DNA of 64,000 nucleotides from Chryseobacterium sp. JV274 (GCF_903969135.1 NZ_LR824569.1:62001-126000), one strand, 5' to 3'; shown: positions 8,417 through 17,941, counted from the first letter of the stretch. The notes: generated from the letters alone by a model not told the origin. Numbers and translations are program-made.

Positions 8417-8911
8417 ATGGATTTTGACTTTATTAAAGAATTAGGATATAAAGCTTTGGACAGCAGACTGAAAAGAATCAGCGACAGAATGTCTCATGAT
8501 GTCCGGAAATTTTATAAAGAATTTGGAATTGATGTTGAACCTAATTGGTATCTGGTCTTTATGCTGCTGAAAAAGAAAGAGGAAATTTCAATTACCGATA
8601 TTGCTGAACCACTGGGCTATTCGCACCCATCTGTTGTAGTTATTGTTAAAAAAATGAATGAAAACGGTTATCTCAACATCAAAAAAGACAGTGTAGATAA
8701 ACGGAAACAGATTATTTCATTGTCTCCAAAAGCCATTGAAATGCTTCCCCAGCTGGAGAAGATCTGGGACAGCTGTGAAAAAGCAATTTTGAAAGTACTA
8801 GCAGAAGATCTGGGGATTTTCACTTATCTGGATCATATTGATCAGGAATTAAAAGATGAATCTTTCCATCACAGGTTTAAACAGGAATATTTAAAATCAA
8901 TCAAATCATGA
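8417..8911 (+). CDS. MarR-family transcriptional regulator
   Basis: 164 residues from ATG 8417. It has the winged helix-turn-helix build of MarR proteins: 'EEISITDIAEPLGYSHPSVVVIVKKMNENGYL' for the recognition region, 'KKDSVDKRKQIISLSPKA' for the wing, and dimerising helices at both ends. MarR proteins are usually repressors released by a small ligand. Its stop codon overlaps the next gene by four bases (ATGA), so the two are translationally coupled. A strong palindrome just upstream is the probable operator. Confidence 0.85.
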   Translation: MDFDFIKELGYKALDSRLKRISDRMSHDVRKFYKEFGIDVEPNWYLVFMLLKKKEEISITDIAEPLGYSHPSVVVIVKKMNENGYLNIKKDSVDKRKQIISLSPKAIEMLPQLEKIWDSCEKAILKVLAEDLGIFTYLDHIDQELKDESFHHRFKQEYLKSIKS

Positions 8912-9672
8912 AAGCATTAATTCTCATCACTGCATTTCTTTTTTCCAATCTTATGATTTCGGCAACTGAAACCAAAATCATGATAAGAGCGAAAGCAAGA
9001 GATGCCAAATTTATCGGAACTTCATTAGGCGGCGCTCATATTATCATCAGAAATAAACTTAATCAAAGGATTCTGGCAGAAGGAAATACTACGGGAAGTA
9101 CCGGAAATACAGATCTGATTATGAAAACGCCTAAAATCAGAGGAAATTCCATTGCAGATGCGCAGACCGGAGGTTTTATGGCGGCTGTGGATATTGATGA
9201 ACCTACATTTGTGAATATAGAAGTGATTTCTCCTTTGAACAGCAAACAGGCCCAGGCGGTGGTAAGCACAGAATTGTGGCTGATTCCGGGAAAACATATT
9301 TTAGGAGAAGGAATTATCCTTGAAATTCCGGGATACATCATTGATATTCTGAAGCCAAGAACTCATCAATATATTGCATTGAACAGCATTAAAGATAAAC
9401 CTTTCCTTTTTCAGGCCAATATTGTTATGATGTGCGGATGTGTGATAGATAAAGGAGGTGTATGGAATTCCGATGAAATTGAAGTGAAAGGAATTCTGAA
9501 AAAAGACGGAAAATTTGTGAAGAATATAGATATATCTTTAGTTTCCACCAATTTGTTTGAAGGAAGCCACCTCATTAGTTCTTCGGGAAACTATGAACTC
9601 GTATTGTATGCTTATCATGAGAAAACCGGAAATACGGGAGTAGATAAAGTGAACTATGTAGTCTTCGAATAA
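8908..9672 (+). CDS. Secreted protein of unknown function, coupled to MarR gene
   Basis: A 254-residue protein with an N-terminal signal peptide (about residues 1-19, ending 'MISA'). The mature part is rich in beta strands, with regular 'ANIVMMCGCVIDKGGVWNSDEIEVKGILKKDG' and 'GNYELVLYAYHEKTG' segments that suggest Ig-like or carbohydrate-binding-like folds. It contains two nearby Cys residues (MCGC). I do not recognise a family. It starts inside the MarR stop codon, so it is made with that regulator; a role in an envelope response is inference. Confidence 0.6.
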   Translation: MKALILITAFLFSNLMISATETKIMIRAKARDAKFIGTSLGGAHIIIRNKLNQRILAEGNTTGSTGNTDLIMKTPKIRGNSIADAQTGGFMAAVDIDEPTFVNIEVISPLNSKQAQAVVSTELWLIPGKHILGEGIILEIPGYIIDILKPRTHQYIALNSIKDKPFLFQANIVMMCGCVIDKGGVWNSDEIEVKGILKKDGKFVKNIDISLVSTNLFEGSHLISSSGNYELVLYAYHEKTGNTGVDKVNYVVFE

Positions 9673-9695
9673 AGCAATTACAATACACTTGAATT

Positions 9696-9823
9696 AAGAG
9701 CGACTGTCGTTCTGACGAAGGAAGAATCTGATTTATAATTCTGAGATTCTTCACTACACTTCTGAACTACTGTTCGCAGACCCTTAGGTCTGTATTCAGA
9801 ATGACACTTTTGAGATCGCTCTT
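9696..9823. repeat. Palindromic intergenic repeat element
   Basis: A 128-bp element with inverted ends AAGAGCGA (9696-9703) and TCGCTCTT (9816-9823). Inner inverted pairs include GTCGTTCTGA with TCAGAATGAC and AGAATCT with AGATTCT, and a small hairpin AGACCCTTAGGTCT lies near its right end. Such nested palindromes between genes look like a dispersed non-coding element of the MITE/palindromic-repeat kind. Only this copy is in the window. Confidence 0.6.
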
Positions 9824-9852
9824 TTTAATATCCTAAACTTTCAGAAAATAAA

Positions 9853-10095
9853 TTATAAAACCTGAAGTTCTCTGAAAACCTCAATAATAGCTTCAATAAG
9901 TCCTTTGTCAATCATGTTTTCCGCAGCTAAATCTGGTAAAAGTGCTCTTAAGTCACCATGATCATCACGCTCAATGATAACTTCAGTGCCATCAACATCT
10001 ACATACAATTTATAGCCGTGTGAGAATGTGGCAAGCTTTCCGTTGAAAAGCAATTCTTTACCCTTATAGGTTACCGGGACTTCAAATTCTTCCAT
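9853..10095 (-). CDS. Conserved small hypothetical protein
   Basis: An 80-residue soluble acidic protein with no signal peptide. It has a beta-rich first half ('VPVTYKGKELLFNGKLATFSHGYKLYVDVDGTEVIIERDDHGDLRAL') and a C-terminal helix ('KGLIEAIIEVFRELQVL'). The sequence is clean and well structured, so it is probably real. I recognise no functional domain. It stands alone between a repeat element and the divergent photolyase gene. Confidence 0.6.
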   Translation of the reverse strand: MEEFEVPVTYKGKELLFNGKLATFSHGYKLYVDVDGTEVIIERDDHGDLRALLPDLAAENMIDKGLIEAIIEVFRELQVL

Positions 10096-10286
10096 TACTG
10101 TAAGTTTCTATTCATACTAAATTCCGGACAAATGTCGGAAAATTTTAATTCATATCATTATACAAATTGTAATGATAAAGCCAAGTAGTACGAATCGTTA
10201 AAAATATTTATGCACTAAAATCTGTATCTTTATCCTTAGTTATGAAATGTATTATAACGATAGAATGATAAAGTAGTTTGAATTAC

Positions 10287-11582
10287 ATGAAACATAAAGT
10301 TACCCTTTTCTGGTTCAGACGTGATTTAAGACTGGAAGATAATATAGGTCTTTTTCACGCACTCCAATCTGAAGATCCGGTAATACCCATTTTTATATTT
10401 GATACTGATATTCTTGAAAAGCTGGAAGATAAAGAAGACCGAAGGGTTGATTATATCCATCAGGCTTTGACGGATATCAATATTTCATTGGAAAAGCATA
10501 ATTCCAAAATCAATATATATTATGGTAAACCCATAGAGATCTTCAGGGAATTATCAGAAGAGTATGATATTCAGGGTGTTTTCTGCAATCGGGATTATGA
10601 ACCTCAGGCGATTGAGAGAGATAAAGAAGTCTATTATTTTTTCACAGAAAAGAATATTCCTTTTAAAGCTTATAAAGATCAGGTCATTTTTGATAAAGAT
10701 CAGATTATTAAAAAAGACGGTTCTTCTTATACTGTTTATACCCCTTTTGCAAAGAAATGGCGCGAAGCATTAACTCCGGAACATTATAAATCTGTAGAGC
10801 TCAATTTTAATAATTTCTTTCCACAGAAACATTCTGATATCCTTACTTTAAAGGAAATAGGATTCAAAAAAACGGAAATTGATTTTACAAAACCGATTCT
10901 GGATGCTTCCATTATTGATAATTATGATAAATACCGTGATTATCCGGCATTACAACGTACCACACAATTAGGAATAGCTTTGCGCTTTGGAACGATCAGC
11001 ATCAGGAAATGTGTGGCCTTTGCATTGGATCATAATTCAACATGGCTTTCAGAATTGATCTGGCGTGAGTTTTTTATGCAGATTCTGTATCATTTTCCAC
11101 AGGTGGTGCATCAATCCTTCAAAAAACAGCATGATAATATCAACTGGCGGAATAATGAAGATGAATTTAAACACTGGTGTGAAGGAACTACAGGATATCC
11201 CATTGTAGATGCCGGAATGAGACAGCTTAATCAGACAGGCTATATGCATAATCGTGTAAGAATGATTGTGGCAAGTTTCTTATGTAAGCATTTACTGATT
11301 GACTGGCGATGGGGTGAAGCCTATTTTGCCTCAAAACTGAATGATTATGATCTGTCTGCAAACAATGGAAACTGGCAATGGGCAGCAGGTAGCGGTTGCG
11401 ATGCAGCTCCTTATTTCAGGGTTTTTAATCCCACAGCTCAGATTGAAAAATTTGACAAAGATCTGTTTTATATCAAGAAATGGCTTCCTGAATGGAATAC
11501 CTCAGCTTATCCTTCTCCAATAGTAGAACATACCTTTGCCCGTGAAAGAGCTTTAACAGAATACAAAAAAGCCTTGGCATAA
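10287..11582 (+). CDS. phrB: Deoxyribodipyrimidine photolyase
   Basis: A 431-residue enzyme of the photolyase/cryptochrome family. It repairs UV-induced cyclobutane pyrimidine dimers in DNA using blue light, FADH- and an antenna cofactor. The N-terminal antenna domain begins 'LFWFRRDLRLEDNIGL'. The FAD-binding helical domain carries 'SELIWREFFMQILYHFPQV', 'YPIVDAGMRQLNQTGYMHNRVRMIVASFL', and the hallmark 'LNDYDLSANNGNWQWAAGSGCD'. The length is normal for class I. ATG 10287 is preferred to a TTG three codons upstream. A class I CPD enzyme is likeliest; a DASH-type or other cryptochrome is less so. Confidence 0.93.
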   Translation: MKHKVTLFWFRRDLRLEDNIGLFHALQSEDPVIPIFIFDTDILEKLEDKEDRRVDYIHQALTDINISLEKHNSKINIYYGKPIEIFRELSEEYDIQGVFCNRDYEPQAIERDKEVYYFFTEKNIPFKAYKDQVIFDKDQIIKKDGSSYTVYTPFAKKWREALTPEHYKSVELNFNNFFPQKHSDILTLKEIGFKKTEIDFTKPILDASIIDNYDKYRDYPALQRTTQLGIALRFGTISIRKCVAFALDHNSTWLSELIWREFFMQILYHFPQVVHQSFKKQHDNINWRNNEDEFKHWCEGTTGYPIVDAGMRQLNQTGYMHNRVRMIVASFLCKHLLIDWRWGEAYFASKLNDYDLSANNGNWQWAAGSGCDAAPYFRVFNPTAQIEKFDKDLFYIKKWLPEWNTSAYPSPIVEHTFARERALTEYKKALA

Positions 11583-11600
11583 ATAACGGATATCAGCAAA

Positions 11601-11629
11601 ATGCCCGGCAACAAAAAGTCACCGGGCAT
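11601..11629. terminator. Bidirectional terminator, photolyase/ABC operon
   Basis: A perfect 8-bp stem, ATGCCCGG (11601-11608) with CCGGGCAT (11622-11629), lies between the convergent photolyase gene and the ABC operon. Confidence 0.65.
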
Positions 11630-11652
11630 CAACCAAATATTTAATATGAAAA

Positions 11653-12348
11653 TTAAATCGTTTTCAGATACAGCTCCTGTAATTCCTGTGCTGTAAATGC
11701 TTTGGAAGGTAAGTTCTGTACAAGTTCTCCCTGTTTCATAATACCGATATTCGTGGCCACACTTACTGCATTGAAAATATCATGAGTGGCCATTAAAATC
11801 GTTCTGCCTTCTTTACCCAGCTGGCGAACAATCTCTGTAAATTCTGCCGTAGCTATTGGGTCCAGTCCGCTGGTGGGTTCATCCAGAAGAAGTACTTTTG
11901 CATCTTTAGCCAGAGCAATGGCAATTCCTACCTTTTGGCGCATCCCTTTTGAATACCCTCCGAGTGTTTTTTGATGGGCTGTTTCTTGCAATCCTGTACG
12001 CTGAAGCAGGGCAGATAGTTCTTCTTTCAGATAATTAAATCCTGCGATTTTGGAGAAAAAATCTAGATTCTCCAATCCGGTGAGCTGAGGATACAAAAGC
12101 ACTGTTTCAGGAATATAAGCCAGGTGTTTTTTTATTTTTTGAGGATGATCCTTTACCGAAATATCATTGATGAAAGCATCTCCCGAAGTGGCTTTGATAA
12201 GCCCCAGAAGAATATTAATTGTTGTACTCTTACCAGCTCCGTTTTGCCCGAGTAGCGCAAATATTTCCCCTTTTTTTACTTCCAGATTAAGAGCGTGAAG
12301 TGCCGTAAAATCGTTGTATTTTTTATGTAAGTTGATTGTTTTTAACAT
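11653..12348 (-). CDS. ABC transporter ATP-binding protein
   Basis: 231 residues from ATG 12348; the longer frame to 12426 lies inside the upstream permease gene. It has Walker A 'GQNGAGKST', the signature 'GGYSKGMRQK', Walker B 'VLLLDEPTSGLD' and the switch 'ATHD'. It powers the two DUF3526 permeases encoded just upstream; its ATG overlaps the stop codon of the preceding gene by seven bases. It is the last gene of a minus-strand operon that begins with a small secreted protein and a TonB receptor. Confidence 0.92.
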   Translation of the reverse strand: MLKTINLHKKYNDFTALHALNLEVKKGEIFALLGQNGAGKSTTINILLGLIKATSGDAFINDISVKDHPQKIKKHLAYIPETVLLYPQLTGLENLDFFSKIAGFNYLKEELSALLQRTGLQETAHQKTLGGYSKGMRQKVGIAIALAKDAKVLLLDEPTSGLDPIATAEFTEIVRQLGKEGRTILMATHDIFNAVSVATNIGIMKQGELVQNLPSKAFTAQELQELYLKTI

Positions 12349-13688
12349 AGTTTTCGGTATTTGTTTTGTGAAAGGATAATAAATAATGCAATGAAGATGA
12401 GATATGGCAGTACAAGCTGTATCCATTTTATAGGGTCAGAGAATTTGAACACTTGTATGATTTGTTCTTTCCAGTTGATAGATTCTGCCGTTTTTCCGGA
12501 GAAAATAAAAGGGTAGAAGAATAAGCGTTTTTTCTCATGGAATTTTTTAAGTGATGAAGCATAATGCAAATGATTCTGCATATCCGTTTTTGCCAGACGG
12601 CTTTCTACAAGCTGAGTATGAAGATTCGGAAGGAGGTAGCCTAAATAAGTTGCCGCCTGATTCCGTTTTTGCATCTTTTCAGTATAATGTTCTGAAGACT
12701 TCGCAGATTCAAGATCTCCCATATGCTGCATGGCATAATACCAGGTCCAGGTGAATGAATCATTTTCTTCCACAGTGAAATTTCTGTACTGAGGATATGC
12801 CTTGTAAAATTTTTCCATAGTGGGGCGTTTAGCTTCATCCCATTTGTTGTGGTAGCCTTCTCTCTGTTCCATCACTGCTTTAAGAGATTCATGAACCGGA
12901 TATACTTTTTGGATCAGAATATTACTGCTCATGGGAATAATAAAATTGATGCCCACCCAAATGATCAGAAGAATTAACGCATTCTGAGGTGATGATTTAC
13001 GGAAAGAAACAATCCATCTGCATAAGGCAAACCAAAACAGAATATAAAGGAATCCACTAATAAGAAAGGCAGTATAATAAGAGTCTAACGGTATTTTTAT
13101 CCAGGCCGAAGCAATGATTATTAGCACAAAATATACAGCTGTCACTGCCAAAAAACGTATAAACATCTTCTGATCCAGAAGCTTTTGTAAATTGCCACTC
13201 TGTACTGAAAGCAATTTCCAGGTTCCTCTTTCTTCTTCCTCAGAAATCAGATTATAACAAAACGCGACAATAACCAGTGGAAAAAGGAAAACAATCACAA
13301 AACTAAAGTCAAAATTTCCTACTGCTGCATTGGCAGGATTATAAAAATCAGAATTATAACGCTGTTCCTCAAGATTTCGAATGGTTACGCCCTGGATAGA
13401 GGGATTTAAATCCCGCATTCCAATATTTAAAGCAGCAAGCCTGGGTGTTTCATTCACCAGATTGAATTTAATATAATAAAGAACCAGCCCCAGATCATCC
13501 TTATGAAATTTTATATTCCTTTGAATGCTTTCCTCCTGAAATACTTCACTCTTAGAAATGATATCTCCGTTCCTGTCAAGAAATTTTTTCCCTGTATAAA
13601 TAGCCATAATTCCGGCTATAAGTAAAAACAAAAGAGCAATGATATACGCTTTGTTACGGTAAAATTGGGTATATAAATAACGATTCAT
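12342..13688 (-). CDS. ABC-2-type permease, DUF3526
   Basis: A 448-residue inner-membrane protein with one N-terminal hydrophobic segment, a periplasmic region, a block of five or six membrane helices (about residues 110-260), and a second long soluble loop before the last helix. The segment 'EEERGTWKLLSVQSGNLQKLLDQKMFIRF' is the cytoplasmic coupling region seen in DUF3526/ABC-2 permeases. With its neighbour it should form the membrane part of an ABC transporter. It abuts the next permease gene with no gap. Confidence 0.8.
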   Translation of the reverse strand: MNRYLYTQFYRNKAYIIALLFLLIAGIMAIYTGKKFLDRNGDIISKSEVFQEESIQRNIKFHKDDLGLVLYYIKFNLVNETPRLAALNIGMRDLNPSIQGVTIRNLEEQRYNSDFYNPANAAVGNFDFSFVIVFLFPLVIVAFCYNLISEEEERGTWKLLSVQSGNLQKLLDQKMFIRFLAVTAVYFVLIIIASAWIKIPLDSYYTAFLISGFLYILFWFALCRWIVSFRKSSPQNALILLIIWVGINFIIPMSSNILIQKVYPVHESLKAVMEQREGYHNKWDEAKRPTMEKFYKAYPQYRNFTVEENDSFTWTWYYAMQHMGDLESAKSSEHYTEKMQKRNQAATYLGYLLPNLHTQLVESRLAKTDMQNHLHYASSLKKFHEKKRLFFYPFIFSGKTAESINWKEQIIQVFKFSDPIKWIQLVLPYLIFIALFIILSQNKYRKLC

Positions 13689-15134
13689 TTAGATTAATTT
13701 TAATTTTCTTCCACTTATTTCGATGGCGATGACACAGATAACCATCCATAGAACTAATGAGGCAGCAGGTATTGGCTGTTCTTTCAGACTGTACAGAACA
13801 GAAGTATACCTGTATTTAAAATCCGGGAACTTCTCCCAGTTGTCTTTATCAATCACAGCAGGTGGTCCACCGTTTTCCGGTTTTATATTGCTGATATGCT
13901 CAATTTGTAAATCATTTAAATGCTGGGCCATCTGATAGCGATATTCTTCAGCCTGCTTTTGAAATTGAGTATAAGAGAAGAAATCTGTGCCTGTTGCAAT
14001 CATTGAAAAGTTTTTAATGGCAATGGCCGGATTGATCAGCCCTGAAAAATCGGTCAGATTTTGTTGCCTGTTGTAAATGGTTTGCAATTCTTTTTGGTGT
14101 CTGATATAAATCTGTGAACTTATTTTTTCCCCTTCTTTCATAACAAATCCTCCATAGTTGAAAGGAAGCTCATTTGTTGTTTTCACTTTATACTTTGTCA
14201 GTAAAGAATCTTTGATCTTTTTGAAATAAGGATCGTCAGGGTTGTGGCTGTCTCCAGACTTTAAAATATCCTTTTCCAGGGTTGTTTCAAAAGCAATACG
14301 GGAAGGTGCCGGATATAAATTCTGTGCTGCAAACTGAACACCTTTTGGTAAAACAATAATGAAAAGAAGCCAGAAGCCTATAAGACTGATCAATGCTGAA
14401 GAAGTACTTTTGCTGTTTGCAGAAACTACAACGGTTAAAGTGCTTATAAAAAAGTAATAGATCATATAAGCAGGCAACAGGAAAAGCAGGCGTAATAAAA
14501 TATCAGCCGAATCTGTTGTCTCGGACATGAACGCCGCAAGGAAAACAATAGGAATCACCGGAATCAGAAAGCATAGAGAAAATAACCAGAGTCCCAGAAT
14601 TTTGCCCCAGATAATATCCCTTCCGGAAGTTCCCTGTACACTAATGATTTTTAAGGTGGCACTCTCTCGTTCCTGAACAATTAATCCAAATCCTAAAAAA
14701 AGAATAATCAGCGGAACAATACTCTGCAGAATAAAAGCACTGCTGAAAGCCCCGAATCTTACTAAAGTTCCTGAGCTTCCAGCCTCCGAAAGATTGGCTG
14801 TATTCTGTTTATGGGCCTCCAGAAATATAACATTCCCAAGGTAATCATCTAATCCATTGTCAAAAATATTCAGAGGATGCCCGATTCTGAAAACCAGATA
14901 ACCATAATGCGCCATACGGTGCGGATGCTTATCAGGTCTGTGTTCCCAGCTTTCCCGGACTTCTTCCCGGTATTCTTTTATTTTTGAAAAGGAATCCGTA
15001 TATTTAGTATATCCTATACCAATACTCAGCATACAGAATAAGAGTACAGCAATAGTGGTGAGCAGATTTTGTTTTCCTTTAAACAAATCCTGCCAGGTTT
15101 TTCTCACCATCAGTTGTAAGTTTGAAATAGCCAT
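13689..15134 (-). CDS. ABC-2-type permease, DUF3526
   Basis: A 481-residue paralogue of the following permease. It shows the N-terminal helix ('LLTTIAVLLFCMLSIGIGY'), a large periplasmic loop, the coupling segment 'QERESATLKIISVQGTSGRDIIWGKILGLWLF', five central helices and a last helix at the C-terminus. Two such proteins plus the ATPase would make a heterodimeric transporter. It begins three bases after the TonB receptor stop codon, so receptor and transporter are very probably made together. Import of iron chelate against efflux or lipid work cannot be decided from sequence. Confidence 0.8.
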   Translation of the reverse strand: MAISNLQLMVRKTWQDLFKGKQNLLTTIAVLLFCMLSIGIGYTKYTDSFSKIKEYREEVRESWEHRPDKHPHRMAHYGYLVFRIGHPLNIFDNGLDDYLGNVIFLEAHKQNTANLSEAGSSGTLVRFGAFSSAFILQSIVPLIILFLGFGLIVQERESATLKIISVQGTSGRDIIWGKILGLWLFSLCFLIPVIPIVFLAAFMSETTDSADILLRLLFLLPAYMIYYFFISTLTVVVSANSKSTSSALISLIGFWLLFIIVLPKGVQFAAQNLYPAPSRIAFETTLEKDILKSGDSHNPDDPYFKKIKDSLLTKYKVKTTNELPFNYGGFVMKEGEKISSQIYIRHQKELQTIYNRQQNLTDFSGLINPAIAIKNFSMIATGTDFFSYTQFQKQAEEYRYQMAQHLNDLQIEHISNIKPENGGPPAVIDKDNWEKFPDFKYRYTSVLYSLKEQPIPAASLVLWMVICVIAIEISGRKLKLI

Positions 15135-15137
15135 ATT

Positions 15138-17486
15138 TTAAAATTTATAAGTAGCAGTTAGTAAATAATTCCTTGGAGTTCCCGGAAATAACCTTAAATA
15201 ATTCTGAGCCCCAATCCAATAGACTTTGTTGGTGATATTATTCAGATTAAAAGAAAGCTGGACAGACTTTGCCGGAGTGTAGTACAATGCAGCGTCTATG
15301 GTAGTATAGGCGGGAAGTTCAAAACTTCTTGTGAACCACGGAACTTTAGAACTCTGATAAAGCATTCCTGCCCCAATTCCGAAATCTTTTATGAATTCAA
15401 TATTTGAAAAATTGTAGCGCGTCCAGATATTGACAGAATTTTTAGAAGTGTTTTCTTTCCTTTTCCCTACAAGATCAGGATTGGTATCATCAAGTATTTT
15501 AGCATCAATATAGCTGTAGCCTCCGTAAATATGCCATTGAGGAAGAATATGTCCGGAAAAATCAGCTTCAAATCCACGACTACGGTCGGCACCTCTCTGT
15601 ACTAGTTCATCAGGTTCCGATGGATTATTGACATTGATTAAGATATTTCTCTGGTTGATCTCATACACAGCAAGATTCAATGAGATTTTTCCGAAAAGCT
15701 GTGTCTTAATTCCCAGTTCTTTAAGATCTGAAGTCAGTGGTTTAAATCGTGCTGCAGATTCGCTGCCTGTAAGACTGGAGGTATTGGGCATTAATGTCAC
15801 CGTATTGGATTGTGGCTGGAATCCGGTAAGGTAAGTACTATAAAGGTTAATATCATCCGTAAGACTGTATGTAATCCCGAATCTGTACAGAAGTTTATTA
15901 TTCCGGAATGAAGACTCATTGGATTCTTTGAAATTGGTGGTGTCCTGAAACCATTCCTGACGTATTCCTGATAGGATTTTGAACTTTTTCCATGTGAAAA
16001 AATGCTGAATATAAGCAGCGTGTGTAGTGGTAAGAGCAGAAGGCAGAGCAGTTATAACATTCAATGTATTAAAATTAGTACCCTGATAATTTTCTGCACC
16101 CGGATTCAGATCAAATGGAGTGACATTAGGTTTAGGAATGAGTGTTCCATTGTAATTGATAGTCTGGTAATCAGCAGCATTGGCTGGTTTGTAAGAAGCT
16201 ACTACAGAACCGTTCTTTAAAAGAAAACCTCTTGCAGCATTTTGTTGTCCGCCTTTGCGTTTTTCCCAGATCTGGCTGTCATAGCCTATTAAAGCCTGAT
16301 GCTGAACAGCACCTGTTTTGAATTTAAAATTAAAATAAGCATTAATATTGTCTGTTGCCCAGTTTTGTTTTCTTTGCACAAACTGCATCATCGCAAGGCT
16401 GGAAACCGGTTTATTATCCATGTCAGGAGCAAAGGAATTGGTGGTTCGGTGTTCCTGCAGGTTTTCTTTCCAGTATTGTTTCATATAAGAAGCATTAAAG
16501 CTGATAAATGGGTTAAAATGATGGGCAACACTTCCCATCAGAATCAATTCCCTGGTTTTAAAAAAATCATCGGGAGCTCCCAGATTCAAAGATCTTGGCG
16601 TACTGTACAAATCCGTTTTTCCAGCAACAGCACCGAAAATAGGCTGCCCTCTGTCCAGGTTTCCATAAAGATCATTGAAAATCATTTCTACATTCACCGA
16701 TGTTTTTTCATTCGGAACAAATGTGATGGAAGGAGAAATTAAAACACCGCTGTTTTTAACATGATCCCTGAACGACTGAGCATTTTGGTAAGCTCCGTTA
16801 AAGCGGTATAATAGAGTTTTGCTCTTGTTTAAAGGGCCTGTAAGATCTGTGGTGACACGGTAAGTATCAAAACTGCCTCCCGATGAACTGATCTCGTGAC
16901 GGGAAGTTGACAACGGTTTTTTGGTAACCATATTAATTGTTCCTCCAGGATCCACACTGGACATGGTAATACTTGCTGGACCTTTGAAAATTTCTACACG
17001 CTCAATATTGGAAGTCATAGGTTGTAGAAAATAATACTGTCGTGTCCGCATTCCATTGATAATCTGTCCTTCTTCATTTTGACTGATTCCACGGATGTTG
17101 TATTGGTTGTAATAGCTGGAAGGAGAGACTCCATTCACATTTTTCATAACATCTCCAAGCTGAAAGGCCTGGCGGTCGGTGATCAGTTCCTTGGTAACGG
17201 TATTAAGAGTTAAAGGAAGATCTTTATTTTTCATAGCAATCTTAGTGGCAGCAAAAGAGTAGTCTGATGTATAATCTTTAGACTTTCTTCCGATGATTTC
17301 AACCGTTTGTACCACTGTAGATAAGGAATCTTCAGAACGGGACTGAGCATATAGAAATGAAGATGCGGTAATGAAACTTAAACTTAAAAGTTTCGCAGAA
17401 TTTGGGGAAATACAATGAATTATTCCCGAATAATTAAAATTACTGGTAATCATGAATAGGGATGTACGGGCAGTGAAAATGCCCAT
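15138..17486 (-). CDS. TonB-dependent siderophore-type receptor
   Basis: A 782-residue outer-membrane receptor. After a signal region ending 'SSFLYAQ', a TonB-box-like 'VQTVEIIG' precedes the plug domain, with 'YNIRGISQNEEGQIINGMRT', 'IERVEIFKGPASITMSSVDPGGTINMVTKKP', and then a 22-strand-type barrel closing in 'NYLLTATYKF' with terminal Phe. The plug closely resembles FhuA/FoxA-type ferric siderophore receptors. The start is unsure: ATG 17486 or ATG 17453. It is followed at three bases by two permease genes and an ABC ATPase, and preceded by a small secreted protein. Iron-chelate uptake is likely; another metal is possible. Confidence 0.88.
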   Translation of the reverse strand: MGIFTARTSLFMITSNFNYSGIIHCISPNSAKLLSLSFITASSFLYAQSRSEDSLSTVVQTVEIIGRKSKDYTSDYSFAATKIAMKNKDLPLTLNTVTKELITDRQAFQLGDVMKNVNGVSPSSYYNQYNIRGISQNEEGQIINGMRTRQYYFLQPMTSNIERVEIFKGPASITMSSVDPGGTINMVTKKPLSTSRHEISSSGGSFDTYRVTTDLTGPLNKSKTLLYRFNGAYQNAQSFRDHVKNSGVLISPSITFVPNEKTSVNVEMIFNDLYGNLDRGQPIFGAVAGKTDLYSTPRSLNLGAPDDFFKTRELILMGSVAHHFNPFISFNASYMKQYWKENLQEHRTTNSFAPDMDNKPVSSLAMMQFVQRKQNWATDNINAYFNFKFKTGAVQHQALIGYDSQIWEKRKGGQQNAARGFLLKNGSVVASYKPANAADYQTINYNGTLIPKPNVTPFDLNPGAENYQGTNFNTLNVITALPSALTTTHAAYIQHFFTWKKFKILSGIRQEWFQDTTNFKESNESSFRNNKLLYRFGITYSLTDDINLYSTYLTGFQPQSNTVTLMPNTSSLTGSESAARFKPLTSDLKELGIKTQLFGKISLNLAVYEINQRNILINVNNPSEPDELVQRGADRSRGFEADFSGHILPQWHIYGGYSYIDAKILDDTNPDLVGKRKENTSKNSVNIWTRYNFSNIEFIKDFGIGAGMLYQSSKVPWFTRSFELPAYTTIDAALYYTPAKSVQLSFNLNNITNKVYWIGAQNYLRLFPGTPRNYLLTATYKF

Positions 17487-17587
17487 TAATAAAAGGATAT
17501 CTTTAATTGTGTGAAAACACAGGTATCCACGGCATAACAGTACAGACTACAAGAATCTGTATACAAAAATGAAGGCAGAATTATAGA

Positions 17588-17941
17588 TTAAGCTGCCGCG
17601 AAAAATGAAGATGGGGGAGCCCGGGAGCTGAAGAAGTCGAGAAGACAACGGTATGAAATGGCTTTTGGTTGAGGCATTTCGCTGTCATTCGTACTATTGA
17701 TGGCAAAATCCATGTTCAAAGCTTCAGGAAGGAGAACATTGTTCATGTGCATATGAAGCGCACACTGACATTCGTCGTCCTGTGAAAAGGTAGGAATTTT
17801 CTCTTCTTTGGAACCTTTTTTATAGATCACTTTACTCTTTGCATGTTTAGCATGATCAAGACATGTGTTTACGCCGCTGACATTAGAAACAAATATCAGA
17901 AGTAAAGAGAAAACAAAAAAGACTCTGAGAAATTTTTGCAT
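17588..17941 (-). CDS. Small secreted Cys/His protein heading the TonB-ABC operon
   Basis: 117 residues from ATG 17941; an alternative TTG at 17953 lies over a TAnnTTTG-like element (17958-17951). A hydrophobic N-terminus acts as a signal peptide. The mature part holds 'CLDHAKHAKSK' and 'ECQCALHMHMN', clusters of Cys and His that could bind metal, and ends in 'SSRAPPSSFFAAA'. Short secreted proteins with a Pro-Pro tail commonly sit beside TonB receptors in Bacteroidota. A role in handling the metal taken up by the operon is inference; no function is known to me. Confidence 0.6.
   Translation of the reverse strand: MQKFLRVFFVFSLLLIFVSNVSGVNTCLDHAKHAKSKVIYKKGSKEEKIPTFSQDDECQCALHMHMNNVLLPEALNMDFAINSTNDSEMPQPKAISYRCLLDFFSSRAPPSSFFAAA

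Noticed and set aside
9696..9823. Repeat element as a tRNA or a CRISPR array
   Set aside because: There is no cloverleaf with conserved T-loop bases and no regular repeat-spacer pattern; symmetry is inverted.
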